A stretch of DNA of 64,000 bases from positions 124,001-188,000 of the forward strand of contig JASMDM010000067.1 of assembly GCA_030752795.1 (NCBI GenBank), in the 5' to 3' direction. Shown here in pieces: positions 9,240 through 19,119 of the stretch (position 1 is its first letter; the number at the start of each line of letters is the position of its first letter). Below the pieces are notes generated by a model. The model was given only the letters and a program-made list of their open reading frames with translations, was not told the origin of the DNA and did no database searches. The DNA comes from SAR202 cluster bacterium. GTDB lineage: Bacteria > Chloroflexota > Dehalococcoidia > Lucifugimonadales > UBA1123. The position numbers and the translations under genes were made by a program.

Positions 9240-10038
9240 CGCCCAGCCAGTTGCGTTGGACGTACGTCAGGTTCAACTCTTCGAAGGCCTGTTCGATGCC
9301 ACGCTGGAGACTGGCGCTCGCCTGCTCCAGAGGGACGCCGGGCATTGTGCCGGAGATGAAATCTTCGAAGGTGCTTATGTCGAGCCATCCGCCGATCGGG
9401 ACGTCGATCGTTTCGATCTTCTGCTTGAGGATGGTAAAACCGTGACGTTCGACCAGGTCTTTGTAGTCGTCCGGCGTCAGGTGCTTCCTCGATTCAACCT
9501 TTTTGGACCTTTCGGGCTTCAGGCCGTATTCCTTGCGAAGGTCACGGGCCGCCTTGAACATCCACTTGCGGTAGAACTGCAACGAATTTTCCGGTTGACC
9601 GCCGTCGAAGAACGACGTGTTGAACGCGAATTTTCCGCCCGGCTTCAACGCTTTCGAGATTTCGCCGACCAGAGCGTCTTTGTCCGGCACGTAGTGAATC
9701 GCATTGCAGAAGATGATGGTGTCGGCTCTTTCTTTGAGCGATTCGGAGACCTGCTCGACCTGGCTCTGCACAAACTGAACCGCGTTGTCGCGAATGTCTT
9801 TCAGGTCTTCCATCGCCTGTTTCAACGCGATCGCGGAGTGGTCCATCGCGATGATGGCCGAATCCCGCGCGCCTTTGATTCGCTCCAGAATCAACCGCGT
9901 GACTCCACCGGTGCCGCACGCCAGATCGACAATGCGCTGGCCGGAACCCAGATCGGTCATGTCAACCAACCGCGCGTTCAAGGCGTCGTAAAATTCGTTT
10001 TTGGAGAACGTGGAAAACGAGAAATCGTCAGTAGTCAA
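9220..10038 (-). CDS. class I SAM-dependent methyltransferase
   Basis: 272 residues; SAM motif I is VDLACGTGGVT and the acidic motif II follows in IIAMDHSAI, then IIFCNAIHYVPDKDAL and LKPGGKFAFN as the post-motifs. The substrate is unknown; the C-terminal half is larger than in small-molecule UbiE types. The TTG start is supported by AGGAGG 5 nt upstream. It forms a two-gene operon with the overlapping cyclodeaminase gene. A TATAAT lies at 10154-10159 on this strand but without a good -35. Confidence 0.8.
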   Translation of the reverse strand: MTTDDFSFSTFSKNEFYDALNARLVDMTDLGSGQRIVDLACGTGGVTRLILERIKGARDSAIIAMDHSAIALKQAMEDLKDIRDNAVQFVQSQVEQVSESLKERADTIIFCNAIHYVPDKDALVGEISKALKPGGKFAFNTSFFDGGQPENSLQFYRKWMFKAARDLRKEYGLKPERSKKVESRKHLTPDDYKDLVERHGFTILKQKIETIDVPIGGWLDISTFEDFISGTMPGVPLEQASASLQRGIEQAFEELNLTYVQRNWLGVVAVRT

Positions 10039-10238
10039 GGCGCCCTCCTAGGCTGCGGAGTACCTTCTCCGATGTGTCCGGACAGTCGCCGGCGCGGTGC
10101 AAAGATCAAATCGACGTTCGGCAAGTTCGAGCGGCGGTCGATCCGAATATCGCGTGTATTATACCATCTGAATCGAAAACCGCGACCACCTATCTTAATA
10201 GGTTCGCGCCCTTGTTTCCAATCGGCGCCGACATCGCT

Positions 10239-10793
10239 CTACCCCTGCGGGCTCTCAACCATCGGCCGCCGCTTGCGACGCCGGAAGTATCGAGCGCAAG
10301 CTACGCCTGAAGCCAGGCCGGTCAGGTGCCCTTCCCACGAAACGCTCGTCGCGAACGGCACGGCGGTGAGCACTAGTCCGCCGTAGAACAGCAGCACCAG
10401 CACGGAAATCAATATCGAGACGAAACTGCGCTCGAACCATCCCCGGGCCAGCAGGAACCCAAAGTAGCCGAACACGACCCCGCTGGCGCCGATGTGCACC
10501 CCCGGTCGGGCGAAGAGCCACACCCCTATCCCACCGAAGATCGCGGCGGAGGTCGAGACGCCCAGCAACACGTTCCGTCCCCGAGTCGCAACGAGTCCGC
10601 CGAGAATGACGATCGGCGCGCTGTTCGACATGACGTGGCCGAAGCCCGAGTGCAGAAACGGCGCCAAAACGAGGCCCCGCAGTCCCACTGTCGCGCGTGG
10701 CACGATCCCGAACTCGTCCAGGCGGTGCCCCAAGATCGCGTTGACGACCTCCACCGCCCATATGACGCCAACGTATCCAAATATCCAGATCAT
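10239..10793 (-). CDS. rhomboid-family intramembrane serine protease
   Basis: 184 residues, about six membrane helices. The first conserved His/Asn motif is HSGFGHVMSNSAP, the catalytic serine lies in HIGASGVVFGYFG (GASG) and the catalytic histidine in WEGHLTGLASG. It would cleave transmembrane substrates within the bilayer; the substrate is unknown. It lies 39 bp upstream of the end of the metalloprotease gene on the same strand. Confidence 0.9.
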   Translation of the reverse strand: MIWIFGYVGVIWAVEVVNAILGHRLDEFGIVPRATVGLRGLVLAPFLHSGFGHVMSNSAPIVILGGLVATRGRNVLLGVSTSAAIFGGIGVWLFARPGVHIGASGVVFGYFGFLLARGWFERSFVSILISVLVLLFYGGLVLTAVPFATSVSWEGHLTGLASGVACARYFRRRKRRPMVESPQG

Positions 10794-10832
10794 AGGCGTT
10801 CTCGTGAGGCGCTTTCGGGACCGGTCGACCGG

Positions 10833-12941
10833 TTAGCCGTCGGTCGCGGACGAAACGGAAATCTTGAACGACGCAGGTTGACGAGCGCCCATCGTAATGG
10901 GCGCCACGATGACAACCGCACTCTCGAACCCGGCGTTGGTCCCTTCTACCGCGATCGCGCCGGCATTTTCGCCGTCGAGGGTCATCCGCGACACTCTGAC
11001 GTCGCCGTCAGCGTACCGCTCGACGAGTTGCACCGCAAACCGTTGCGTCAGATCGCCGTTCACGCGAGTGAATCCTCGAGCATCCCATCCGGCGTCGGCT
11101 TCCCCGTCATCGACAAACCCGAGTTCGGGGACGGTGAAATCGTCTAAGAACAACCCATCGAGGTACACTGCGTCGTCGGTAACGTACTCGAAACGAACCA
11201 AGACCTCGCCGCCAACGTACGGCGTCAAATCGACGGTCTCTTCAGACCACCCGCTGGTCGCCCCCGTGTAGCCATGTCCGTAGCTGTTGCCACTCGGATT
11301 ATCTGCGGTCGTCGTCGATCCCGGCAAGATCTCCCAGGTCAGTCCGCCGTCTGCCGACACTTCGACGTACCCGTAGTCCCAACCCTTTTCGATCTTGTGC
11401 CACGCGTTGAACTCCAGCGTCGCCGACGTCAATTCGCTCAGGTCGAACGCCCTCGTCAGCGTGACGTCGATCGCATCACCGGCGCCACTCCACCAGCAGG
11501 TCGTTCCGCTCGGACACTCGGCCGCCATCAATCGAGCCCCGGCATCGCCCACGAAGCTCACATTGAGGCGACCGGAGCTTGCGGGCAAACCGTAGTATCG
11601 CGCTGAGAATTGCGGGAGCGTGCCGGACAGCGTCGAACCCTCAATCATCGGGAACACCTTTTTGACGCTCACATCTTCGCCAGGATAGGCGTACGGCCCT
11701 TCTGCCGCGTCCACGTGATTCGCCACGACCCAATCCTGAAACACGCCGGTGAACGTCAGGCCGAATCCCCTCAGGAACGCGTCCACGCCCGCGGCTCCGT
11801 CCCTCTGTTCGGCGACCAAATCGCCCAGAACGTCGTAGCTGCCCAGCCGCTGAGCCAGGTAGTTGAAGAACAGGTTCGATGCGCCGTAGTGTGGGTAGCT
11901 GTTCTGCAATTGATCGGGCCACCAATTCAACTGGGTTTCCGGTTTGCGAAGGAACGCGTCAGCCGACGCCGGGGTGTAGCCCGCCAGCGATGTCGCGGCC
12001 TCGGACAGCCCTTCGTTGACCCACGAATCTTCGCCGGTGTCCTGGTTCCAGTGGATCGCGTGCTGGAGTTCATGCGCGAGCACGCCAAGGTAGCCGTCGC
12101 TCCCGGCCCTCAGGCTCCGGGTGTCCATGTAGATGATCTCGCGCTCATTGCTATGCGGATGCACGAACTGGGGGAACTCGTCCTTGGAGCCGTAGTAGCC
12201 GACGGCGCCTGACAGGACGGTGTGCAACACGGCAAGGCGCGGATCGCCGTCCACTCCTGGATCCCAGATGTCGCCGAACGCGCCGACGACGGCCGGGTGA
12301 ATAATCTCCTCGTAGGCGTCCGCCGAGTCTTGCAGGGACTGAGTCGCTACACTCGTCGCGTCGTCGACAAACCAATAAGCGTGCTCGCTGACCAGTTGAA
12401 CCGTCGCCGTAATGGTGTGAACGGTGCCGTCGGCTAGTTTGGTCACAAAGAACTCGTCTTTGTGACCCACCTCGAGCGGCGCAGCCGAAGAGGCTACGAA
12501 TCGGGACGGATCGGACTCGCTGGGCGACCTGAACCTCAACGCCAGATCGAACAAGTCCCTAACCGGCGCCTGCGACGGGTCGACCTGGGCCTCGATCGGC
12601 ACGGGCGGCGGCGTTGCGCTCGGGGCCGCGGTCGGGACCGGTATGGCGACCGTGGGCGTCAACGGCGTCGGTGTTGGCGCCGGCTGCGGTTGTGCGGATG
12701 GGACAACTGTACGCACCGGCAGCGGCCTGCTGAACGCCGCCGCGGGAGGCACGGTCGGCTGGGTTTCGGGCTGGGCGACGGGTGTGCTCGCGGCAGACGC
12801 CGGAGGCGATACTTGATCTGGCCTGTCCGTGTCCGCTGGTTCCTGACCGCAGGACACTGCGACCAAAGACACCGCAATAACGACAGCGACGATCCCTATG
12901 CGCCTCGGCTGGCGATCAATTATACTCGCGAAAATACCCAT
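10833..12941 (-). CDS. lipoprotein metalloprotease, immune inhibitor A (M6)-like
   Basis: About 700 residues. The N-terminus has a lipobox (VSLVAVSCGQ) followed by a long Pro/Thr/Ala linker. The zinc site is HELQHAIHWN with the distal Glu in NEGLSEAAT. The C-terminal third carries aromatic beta-sandwich sequence (LEFNAWHKIEKGWDYGYVEVSADGG, FLDDFTVP) seen in InhA/M6-type secreted peptidases. It should be an extracellular, membrane-tethered protease. The start is uncertain: ATG at 12941 or 12959; neither has a good Shine-Dalgarno. It is divergent from the glycosyltransferase at 13008. Confidence 0.85.
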   Translation of the reverse strand: MGIFASIIDRQPRRIGIVAVVIAVSLVAVSCGQEPADTDRPDQVSPPASAASTPVAQPETQPTVPPAAAFSRPLPVRTVVPSAQPQPAPTPTPLTPTVAIPVPTAAPSATPPPVPIEAQVDPSQAPVRDLFDLALRFRSPSESDPSRFVASSAAPLEVGHKDEFFVTKLADGTVHTITATVQLVSEHAYWFVDDATSVATQSLQDSADAYEEIIHPAVVGAFGDIWDPGVDGDPRLAVLHTVLSGAVGYYGSKDEFPQFVHPHSNEREIIYMDTRSLRAGSDGYLGVLAHELQHAIHWNQDTGEDSWVNEGLSEAATSLAGYTPASADAFLRKPETQLNWWPDQLQNSYPHYGASNLFFNYLAQRLGSYDVLGDLVAEQRDGAAGVDAFLRGFGLTFTGVFQDWVVANHVDAAEGPYAYPGEDVSVKKVFPMIEGSTLSGTLPQFSARYYGLPASSGRLNVSFVGDAGARLMAAECPSGTTCWWSGAGDAIDVTLTRAFDLSELTSATLEFNAWHKIEKGWDYGYVEVSADGGLTWEILPGSTTTADNPSGNSYGHGYTGATSGWSEETVDLTPYVGGEVLVRFEYVTDDAVYLDGLFLDDFTVPELGFVDDGEADAGWDARGFTRVNGDLTQRFAVQLVERYADGDVRVSRMTLDGENAGAIAVEGTNAGFESAVVIVAPITMGARQPASFKISVSSATDG

Positions 12942-13007
12942 TCGATTCAAGTCTATCATGCGGTCTCAACCGCTTCTACGGCGATCAATTCCCTTGACGG
13001 TTTGTTG

Positions 13008-14888
13008 ATGGCGCCTCCAGCAAATACGGTGGCTGATAGAACGCCTGCGCTCATGGCACGGTTAGCGGGCACACACAGAGCGCATATCGCTTTGGCGGCG
13101 ATCATCGCCCTCGCATCGGCGATGCGGTTGCGCGATCTCGGTCACGGACACCCCGGACTCGCGATCTACTCGGCCATCTCCAAGAACGCTTACACGTCGT
13201 TCGACAACTGGCTGTATCCGAGCATCTTCGTTGACGGCTCGTTCCTGGCTGACAAGCCGCCGGTGTTCTTCTGGATCCAGGGCGCGTTCATCGCGATTCT
13301 CGGCCCCACGAACATCGCCTTCCGGCTCCCAGCGGCCCTGACCGGCATCGCCTCGGTCATCTTGCTGTACGTCATCGTCAGGCGGCTCCACGGCAGGCGC
13401 GCAGGACTCGCCTCAGCGCTCGTCATGGCGACCATGCCGATGGACGTCAACTTCTCGCGTGGCGTCTTCCTCGAACCGGTCACGACCGTCACGATGCTTC
13501 TGGCGGCATACTTCATGGTCCGGGCGGTTCAGGAGCGGCACGAGGGCTTTTTCTATGTCGCCTCGGCAGTGGTCGGTCTAGCTTTCATGGTCAAACTGTG
13601 GCAAGGCTTGTTGCCGGTCCCTGCGTTCGCATTGTTGGCCCTACTGTACCGGTGGACGCCCTGGCCCAGATTCGTTCGCACCGCGGCAATCTGTTCCGCA
13701 ATCGCCCTGGTGTCAGCGCTGTGGTGGCCGACGCTGGTGTGGTTGACCTCCGGGTCGTACGCGGCGGTCATGCACGCCTCCAGCGTGTGGAACATGATCT
13801 TCGGATGGAACCTGTTGCAGCGCTTCGGCGATCTCGAATACGGAGGAACCAGCTACCGGCAAGACGTGCTGTGGTTCGTGACCGGACCGCTCGCCGTGTT
13901 CTTCGGCATCTCGCTGATACCTGGAGCGGTCATCGGCGTCGTTGCGCTCGTGCGGCGTCGCGCCGTCACACCTGGAGTGCTTTGGCTCGTGTGGTTCGCG
14001 GCAGGCGTGGTTGGGTTCGGCTGGACATCGGTCAAACTCGCGAGCTACTGGGCGTCCGTGACACCCGCGGTCGCGGCCATGTCAGGCATCGGCCTCGCGT
14101 TCCTGATCGAGGAACGAGCCAGGCTGGGTAGGCTCTGGCCGATCTTGTTGCTTATCGTCGCCGCGGGATTCGGCTATTACGCCTACGCGTTCGGGCTGGT
14201 GCGGGCCGCGCCGGGACCGTTCGCAACTATCGAGTTCGTCTCGGTGATATTGGCGCTGGCGTTAACTGTTTTCGCCGTCGCCGTTATTGTCCAATCGGCA
14301 TTTCCCGGACTGATCGGGGTGCGAGGGAAGCCGTCGCTGATCGTACCGGCGGCGATAGCGTTCGTCGTCATCGCGATGAATGCTCAAGTAACGATCCACA
14401 ACATCCAATCGCCCCGAACAGACACCCTTGGCAGAATCGGATTCGACATGGTAACGGTCCCATCCTCGCAGCCAACGGGCAGCATCTTACTTTCGCGCCC
14501 CAGGATGCGGGGCTCGGTCATCACGTCGATAGTCAGGGTCGAGGTCGAAAGTCTCGACGCCGCGCTCGAGTACGTCCAGCAAAACAGGCGTGGCAGCCGG
14601 TACCTGCTCGCCGCCGATTCGTACAACACGGCGGCCAGGGTTGCGCTGCTGACCGGCGAGCCGGTGTTGCCGCTCTACTCCGAGTACCAGGACGTGCGCG
14701 TCACCGAGTTCGACACGCTGAAAGAACTGGTCGACGCGGGCGATGTGCGATTCGTGCTGATCGCGCCATTGATGCAGTACATGGACCGTGAGCTGTTCTC
14801 GTACGTAACCAGTCGAGCGTTGGAGGATCTGACGAGTCGATTCGGATTGCCCAGGGACGAGATGCGATTACTGCGAATTGCCAGGTGA
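13008..14888 (+). CDS. PMT/ArnT-type (GT39/GT83) membrane glycosyltransferase
   Basis: About 625 residues with many membrane helices. Early luminal loop signature follows LRDLGHGHPGLAIYS, with ADKPPVFFWIQG and LPAALTGIASV typical of the PMT_2 domain that transfers sugars from polyprenyl phosphate donors. The usual acidic pair after the first helix reads H-P rather than D-E, so donor use is uncertain. The long ORF-track frame begins far upstream inside the antisense metalloprotease; I choose ATG 13008 (13053 is an alternative). Its 3' end overlaps the convergent site-2 protease by 21 bp. Confidence 0.8.
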   Translation: MAPPANTVADRTPALMARLAGTHRAHIALAAIIALASAMRLRDLGHGHPGLAIYSAISKNAYTSFDNWLYPSIFVDGSFLADKPPVFFWIQGAFIAILGPTNIAFRLPAALTGIASVILLYVIVRRLHGRRAGLASALVMATMPMDVNFSRGVFLEPVTTVTMLLAAYFMVRAVQERHEGFFYVASAVVGLAFMVKLWQGLLPVPAFALLALLYRWTPWPRFVRTAAICSAIALVSALWWPTLVWLTSGSYAAVMHASSVWNMIFGWNLLQRFGDLEYGGTSYRQDVLWFVTGPLAVFFGISLIPGAVIGVVALVRRRAVTPGVLWLVWFAAGVVGFGWTSVKLASYWASVTPAVAAMSGIGLAFLIEERARLGRLWPILLLIVAAGFGYYAYAFGLVRAAPGPFATIEFVSVILALALTVFAVAVIVQSAFPGLIGVRGKPSLIVPAAIAFVVIAMNAQVTIHNIQSPRTDTLGRIGFDMVTVPSSQPTGSILLSRPRMRGSVITSIVRVEVESLDAALEYVQQNRRGSRYLLAADSYNTAARVALLTGEPVLPLYSEYQDVRVTEFDTLKELVDAGDVRFVLIAPLMQYMDRELFSYVTSRALEDLTSRFGLPRDEMRLLRIAR

Positions 14889-16028
14889 CTCGTCCGCGTC
14901 TCCGACAGGCCGGCTTGTAAGCAGTCGCGAGACCTCGATCACCCGCAGAACGTCGCCTCTCGTGACGAGCCCGACCGCGCGGTGGTCTTCCACGACGACA
15001 AGCTGATGGAAACCTCGCTTCACGATCAGATCGAGCGCTTCCTCCAAGGGAGCGTCGGGCGACAGGGTCACGACGTCTTCGCTTCTGATCATCGCCTCGG
15101 ACACCCAGGTCTTCTCACGATCCGGCGGCCCCACGTTCCGCACGTCAGCCGTCGTGATCAAGCCGCGAAAGGTGTCGCCGAGAACGACGACGTACGCCCG
15201 CTCGAAATCCTGCACGATGCGCTCGTCCAGCAATGTTTGGACCGTGGTCCCCGGACCGACAGTCGCAAAGTCGGTCCGCATCGCTTCACTCACGGTCCGA
15301 CTCGACAAAAGTGTGTCTGTCGTCTGCTGTTCACGGATGGACGATGCCGCGGACTGGATAAACCAGCCGATCAGCACGAGCCAGATGCCGGCGATTCCCT
15401 GCGTGAACATAACCAACATGATGCCCAGCGCCATGAGACCAAATCCGAGCCCGGTGCCCGAACGGCTGGCGGCCCTGGTCGCTCTGCCCTCGTCGCCCGT
15501 GACCTTCCACAGAAGGGCCTTCAGCACCCTCCCGCCGTCAAGAGGCAACGCGGGCATCAGGTTGAACAGACCAATCGCCACGTTGACGTACGCCAGATAC
15601 CACACCAGCGCGGTCGCCTGGGACGGCCCGCCTCGCGACACCAGATACACGAGCCAGAACACCACCGCCAACCCGAGGCTGGTCAACGGACCCACGACCG
15701 ACACCCAAAACTCATCCGAGGCGCTTTCGTTGTCTTCTTCCATCTGCGAGATGCCGCCGAGGAAGAAGAGCGTGATGCTCTCCACCCGCCGTCCTCGCCG
15801 CAGCGCCTCCAAAGAGTGGCTGAGCTCGTGCGCGAACACGCATACGAACAGAAGCAAGCTGCCGACGATGCCGATCGCCCAATACTGCCTCTCGGACCAT
15901 CCCGGATAGCCGTCCGGCAAAAACGGCACGGCAAGCGTCCAGGCGACAAGTATGAAGACGAAGATCCACGAGAAATGGACTTTCAGGTCAATGCCGAACA
16001 GTCGTCCAACACGCATGGTTCCGGACAA
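14868..16028 (-). CDS. site-2 protease (M50) with C-terminal CBS domains
   Basis: 386 residues. Membrane helices carry the zinc site HELSHSLEA and the third ligand motif ALPLDGGRVLKAL. After about residue 240 come two CBS domains (TVSEAMRTDFATVGPG...; VSEAMIRSEDVVTLSPDAP...) that probably sense adenine nucleotides. This is the Rv2625c/Slr1821-like M50B architecture. It may release membrane-bound regulators; no anti-sigma factor gene is adjacent. Confidence 0.93.
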   Translation of the reverse strand: MSGTMRVGRLFGIDLKVHFSWIFVFILVAWTLAVPFLPDGYPGWSERQYWAIGIVGSLLLFVCVFAHELSHSLEALRRGRRVESITLFFLGGISQMEEDNESASDEFWVSVVGPLTSLGLAVVFWLVYLVSRGGPSQATALVWYLAYVNVAIGLFNLMPALPLDGGRVLKALLWKVTGDEGRATRAASRSGTGLGFGLMALGIMLVMFTQGIAGIWLVLIGWFIQSAASSIREQQTTDTLLSSRTVSEAMRTDFATVGPGTTVQTLLDERIVQDFERAYVVVLGDTFRGLITTADVRNVGPPDREKTWVSEAMIRSEDVVTLSPDAPLEEALDLIVKRGFHQLVVVEDHRAVGLVTRGDVLRVIEVSRLLTSRPVGDADESPGNSQ

Positions 16029-16345
16029 TCGAGACTCCTGAACGGGCTAACTTCCGAGCGAATCGACCGATATACACCGAATAATACGTGCGGCCAGACG
16101 AGCGGTCAAACGCCGTGGGGCTCGCGGAAGGGACCGAAGGGACCCGAAGGGACACCAGGGATTGCGGCGTTAAGCCGACCACTGCCCCCAATCCGCCGCC
16201 CCAATACGCTCGTCCCGAGATTGTCACCCCATCCGCTCGCCCAGGGCTTGTCACCATCCGTTCGTCCTGAGCTTGTCGAAGGACCTCTTACACTCAATCT
16301 CGCCCTCAACGCGGCGTTGGTCGAACAGACTCGCACAGCAACCAA
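16029..16345. other. intergenic region with a REP-like element
   Basis: 317 bp without a supported gene. It holds runs of short repeats (GGGACCGAAGGGACCCGAAGGG near 16131) and a REP-like hairpin at 16255-16285. Confidence 0.5.
16255..16285. repeat. REP-like element, copy 1
   Basis: 31-nt sequence starting CATCCGTTCGTCCTGAG; its GTCCT/AGGAC arms form a hairpin. A second copy at 50305-50335 differs at three bases, two of which are compensatory within the stem (GCCCT/AGGGC). Confidence 0.6.
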
Positions 16346-17797
16346 TCACTCCCCAAGCCACTTCGCCGCGTCCCGCCTCAGCTCGCGTCGGAAATCCGGA
16401 TGCGCGATCGCGATCAGCGCCTCAGCTCGCTCAGCGTGGTTCTTGCGGACCAGCTTCGCGACTCCGTACTCGGTCACAATCGTGTCCGCCCAGAATCGTG
16501 GAATCGTCACGATCTCGCCCTCCGCCAGTCGAGGCACGATGCGTGACACGGCGCCGCCCACCGCCGTCGAGTAGAGCAGCGTGATCGCTCGCCCGCCGTG
16601 CGAATACAGGGCGCCCAGGTGAGCGTCCGGTTGGCCCCCGATGCCGTTCATCATCTGACCGCCGAAGATGCTCTCCGAGTTGATCTGTCCGAGCAAATCG
16701 ACGCTCAGGGCGTTGTTCATTCCCACCTGTCGGCTGTTTCGAGCCATCACAGTTGGATTCAGAACGTAGCTGGGCTCGTACAATTCGAAGGCCGGGTTGT
16801 CGTCGATGACGGCGTAGTCGCGGTCGTCTGAACCTGACCAAGCGACGGCAACCGCCTTGCCTTTGTGAAGCATCTTCCTGCGGCCGTTGATCACCCCGGC
16901 CTCGACCAGCTTCGCCACGCCCGGGACCATGAGCTCCGAGTGCAACCCGAGATCGATCTTGTTGTCGAACGTGCCCGCGCGGGGAAGGTAGAACGACGGC
17001 GTGCCTACTCCGATCTGAATCGACGCTCCGTGCGGGATCAATTTCTCGACGTGCTCGGCAATCGCCCTGGCCTCGGGCGTCGGATCGTCGATGCCCCAGC
17101 CTGTCTTCAGCCGCTTGAGGTCCAGCGAGCCCAATCGTGACATCAACGGCGCGAATCGGTTCGGGTCGGCAAGGTCGATCATCTCTTCGAGTTCACGCCT
17201 GTAATCTCCCTCGAACTGTTCAGCGGCTTTCTTCAGCTCCGCTTTCGTAGTAGTGGGCGGATCGATCTCGACCAACCGGTCGAACGCCGACACCGGCAGA
17301 AAGCAGTCGCCATAAGTGCGCATGAGGTTCGGGTTGACCTCGGCAATTACCTTGCGGGCGCGCCGAGCGTAGGCCCGCTTGAACCACGGCTGCGGACCGA
17401 ACGAGACCATCCCGTCCTCGTTTGGCGGCGCCACGGTCACCATCGCGACATCGATGGGTTTGGCTTCCGACGGCCGTTCGTCGAACGCTTTGAAGCTGAG
17501 AGAGAACGCGAGAGGCAGATACGGCGCCCTCCCGTCGTTCTCGTACGGTCGCGCGAACGGACCGATGAAGTTTTCGAACTCGACCGCGTGTCCGGCGTCC
17601 AACAGACCGCCCGGGTCGAATCCGGACGTCGAGATCGTGACCATCACACCGTCGAGGTCCGATCTCTCCGCCAACGAGGCGACCAAGCCCATCGGCTGTT
17701 CGGTCAACGGCACGATGACCCGATCGCCATTCTCGATGATGTCGACCGCCTCAGCCGACGACGTCAGTTTCTGCCTGTACTCGTCTTGCCAGTTCAT
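16346..17797 (-). CDS. acetyl-CoA hydrolase/transferase-family CoA transferase
   Basis: 483 residues, a full-length class I CoA-transferase of the AcH/4-hydroxybutyrate CoA-transferase type. Recognisable segments are IQIGVGTPS, LGLHSELMVPG (the region holding the catalytic Glu), GQINSES and FGGQMMNGIGGQ. It moves CoA between acetyl-CoA and a short carboxylic acid; which acid is not evident. GGAG precedes the ATG. Consistent with the acyl-CoA enzymes elsewhere in the window, but not in an operon. Confidence 0.88.
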   Translation of the reverse strand: MNWQDEYRQKLTSSAEAVDIIENGDRVIVPLTEQPMGLVASLAERSDLDGVMVTISTSGFDPGGLLDAGHAVEFENFIGPFARPYENDGRAPYLPLAFSLSFKAFDERPSEAKPIDVAMVTVAPPNEDGMVSFGPQPWFKRAYARRARKVIAEVNPNLMRTYGDCFLPVSAFDRLVEIDPPTTTKAELKKAAEQFEGDYRRELEEMIDLADPNRFAPLMSRLGSLDLKRLKTGWGIDDPTPEARAIAEHVEKLIPHGASIQIGVGTPSFYLPRAGTFDNKIDLGLHSELMVPGVAKLVEAGVINGRRKMLHKGKAVAVAWSGSDDRDYAVIDDNPAFELYEPSYVLNPTVMARNSRQVGMNNALSVDLLGQINSESIFGGQMMNGIGGQPDAHLGALYSHGGRAITLLYSTAVGGAVSRIVPRLAEGEIVTIPRFWADTIVTEYGVAKLVRKNHAERAEALIAIAHPDFRRELRRDAAKWLGE

Positions 17798-17966
17798 CGG
17801 GAATCTCCGCGAATAAGGGACCGGGGCCGTTCGTTCGACCCATCATACTCCATGCCCGCGGTCGTTCGGGACCAGAATTGCGCAGGCGTACAGGCGAAGA
17901 CAGCACGGGATCCGGGTGCTGCGAACCTTGTTGAACAGGCGCAGGAAGCCTATCCTACGTGGCGCC

Positions 17967-18749
17967 ATGACCAGCGCATCGAACACTCCATACGACCCTT
18001 GGGCGGACGTGTACGACGCCGTCTACTCCTACGTCCGCGATGACATCCCGTTCTACGTCGAAGAAGCCCTAGCCACGGGAGGCCCGGTGCTCGAGCTCGG
18101 CTGCGGCACCGGACGCGTCGCTATCCCAATAACGCAGGCGGGCGTCGAGGTGGTCGGCGTCGACTACTCCGAAGCGATGCTGGCCGTCGCGAATCGCAAG
18201 GCTCGACAGATCGGCGTCGATCCGGCCGCGATGAACCTGGTCCACGGTGACATGCGCGACTTCGAACTGAACCAAAAGTTCGACCTGGCGATCATTCCGT
18301 TTCGCGGATTCCTCGCGCTGCTGTCCGTCGAGGATGAGGTTCGCGCCCTGGCCCGTATCCGCGAACACCTCACGCCGGGCGGAAGGCTCGTATTCAACGT
18401 CTTCGTACCCGCCCAAGACATGCTGATGCAGCAAGGCGACACGTCCTACCACCTCATGGACGTAACCGACCCAGATACAGACACGGCCTATGTGTTGTGG
18501 CAACAGAGCAGCTACGACGGCCACAGCCAGATCATCTCGACTCGGCTGACCATCGACGAGCTCGCCGACGACATGTCAGTCGCCCGAAGGGGGTACCTCG
18601 ACTTCCAACTCCGCATCGCCCATCGCTGGGAGCTCCACCACCTGCTCACGTCCAACGGCTTCGAAATCGTCGACCTATACGGCGACTTCGACCGCTCGCC
18701 CTTCGACGAGTACAGCAACGAGATGATCTGGATGGCTCAGAGGGTTTGA
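17967..18749 (+). CDS. class I SAM-dependent methyltransferase
   Basis: 260 residues; motif I is LELGCGTGRVAIP, with the acidic end of beta2 in VGVDYSEAML and a LTPGGRLVFN post-motif. Substrate unknown. It is a paralogue of the methyltransferase at 50710: both share LELGCGTGRV.IP, GDMRD, and the ending with YGDFDR. ATG 17967 is chosen because the N-terminus (PYDPWADVYD) then matches the family; the upstream extension does not. Confidence 0.82.
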   Translation: MTSASNTPYDPWADVYDAVYSYVRDDIPFYVEEALATGGPVLELGCGTGRVAIPITQAGVEVVGVDYSEAMLAVANRKARQIGVDPAAMNLVHGDMRDFELNQKFDLAIIPFRGFLALLSVEDEVRALARIREHLTPGGRLVFNVFVPAQDMLMQQGDTSYHLMDVTDPDTDTAYVLWQQSSYDGHSQIISTRLTIDELADDMSVARRGYLDFQLRIAHRWELHHLLTSNGFEIVDLYGDFDRSPFDEYSNEMIWMAQRV

Positions 18750-18778
18750 TTCGCGTCTCGGCCTCACCGGTGCTCTGG

Positions 18779-18806
18779 CCGTTCACGGCCAAGCCAACTT
18801 CACCTC
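18779..18806 (+). repeat. 28-nt direct repeat, copy A
   Basis: CCGTTCACGGCCAAGCCAAC...; matches 18992-19019 with three transitions over 28 nt. Confidence 0.5.
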
Positions 18807-18991
18807 GCACACTACTCGGCGGCAGCAGACGCACCTCGTGAGTCATTTCGCCATGCTGAGCTTTCCGCAGGAAGCGAAGCATCTGGATCCTCGCAGGCGA
18901 TAACGTGTGTTCCTCGACCAGATTCTTCGGCTGCGGCCTCTGAATGACACAGATTATGCGATGTCACGGCTAGGCCAGCTCCCCTCACTCA

Positions 18992-19019
18992 CCGTTCACG
19001 GCCAGGCCAGCTCCACCTC
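18992..19019 (+). repeat. 28-nt direct repeat, copy B
   Basis: CCGTTCACGGCCAGGCCAGC...; second copy of the 18779 element, with a further degenerate copy immediately upstream (18964-18988). Confidence 0.5.
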
Positions 19020-19119
19020 ACCCGCTTTCCACGCCCAAGCCAACCCTTTTCGCCCGCCTGCCCACCCCCAACCTCCAATCCAAACCTGGCCCGATGTACA
19101 ATGGTTGATGGAGAGGTGA

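Larger units (their letters stand above)
18750..19119. other. intergenic region with degenerate repeats
   Basis: 370 bp with no gene. It contains three degenerate copies of a CGTTCACGGCC-AGCC motif (18779-18806, 18964-18988, 18992-19019) and a stretch near 18914-18955 related to sequence at 50466-50510. Confidence 0.5.

Noticed and set aside
14982-16574. 530-residue plus-strand ORF
   Set aside because: Antisense to the site-2 protease; low-complexity, charged composition typical of a shadow frame.
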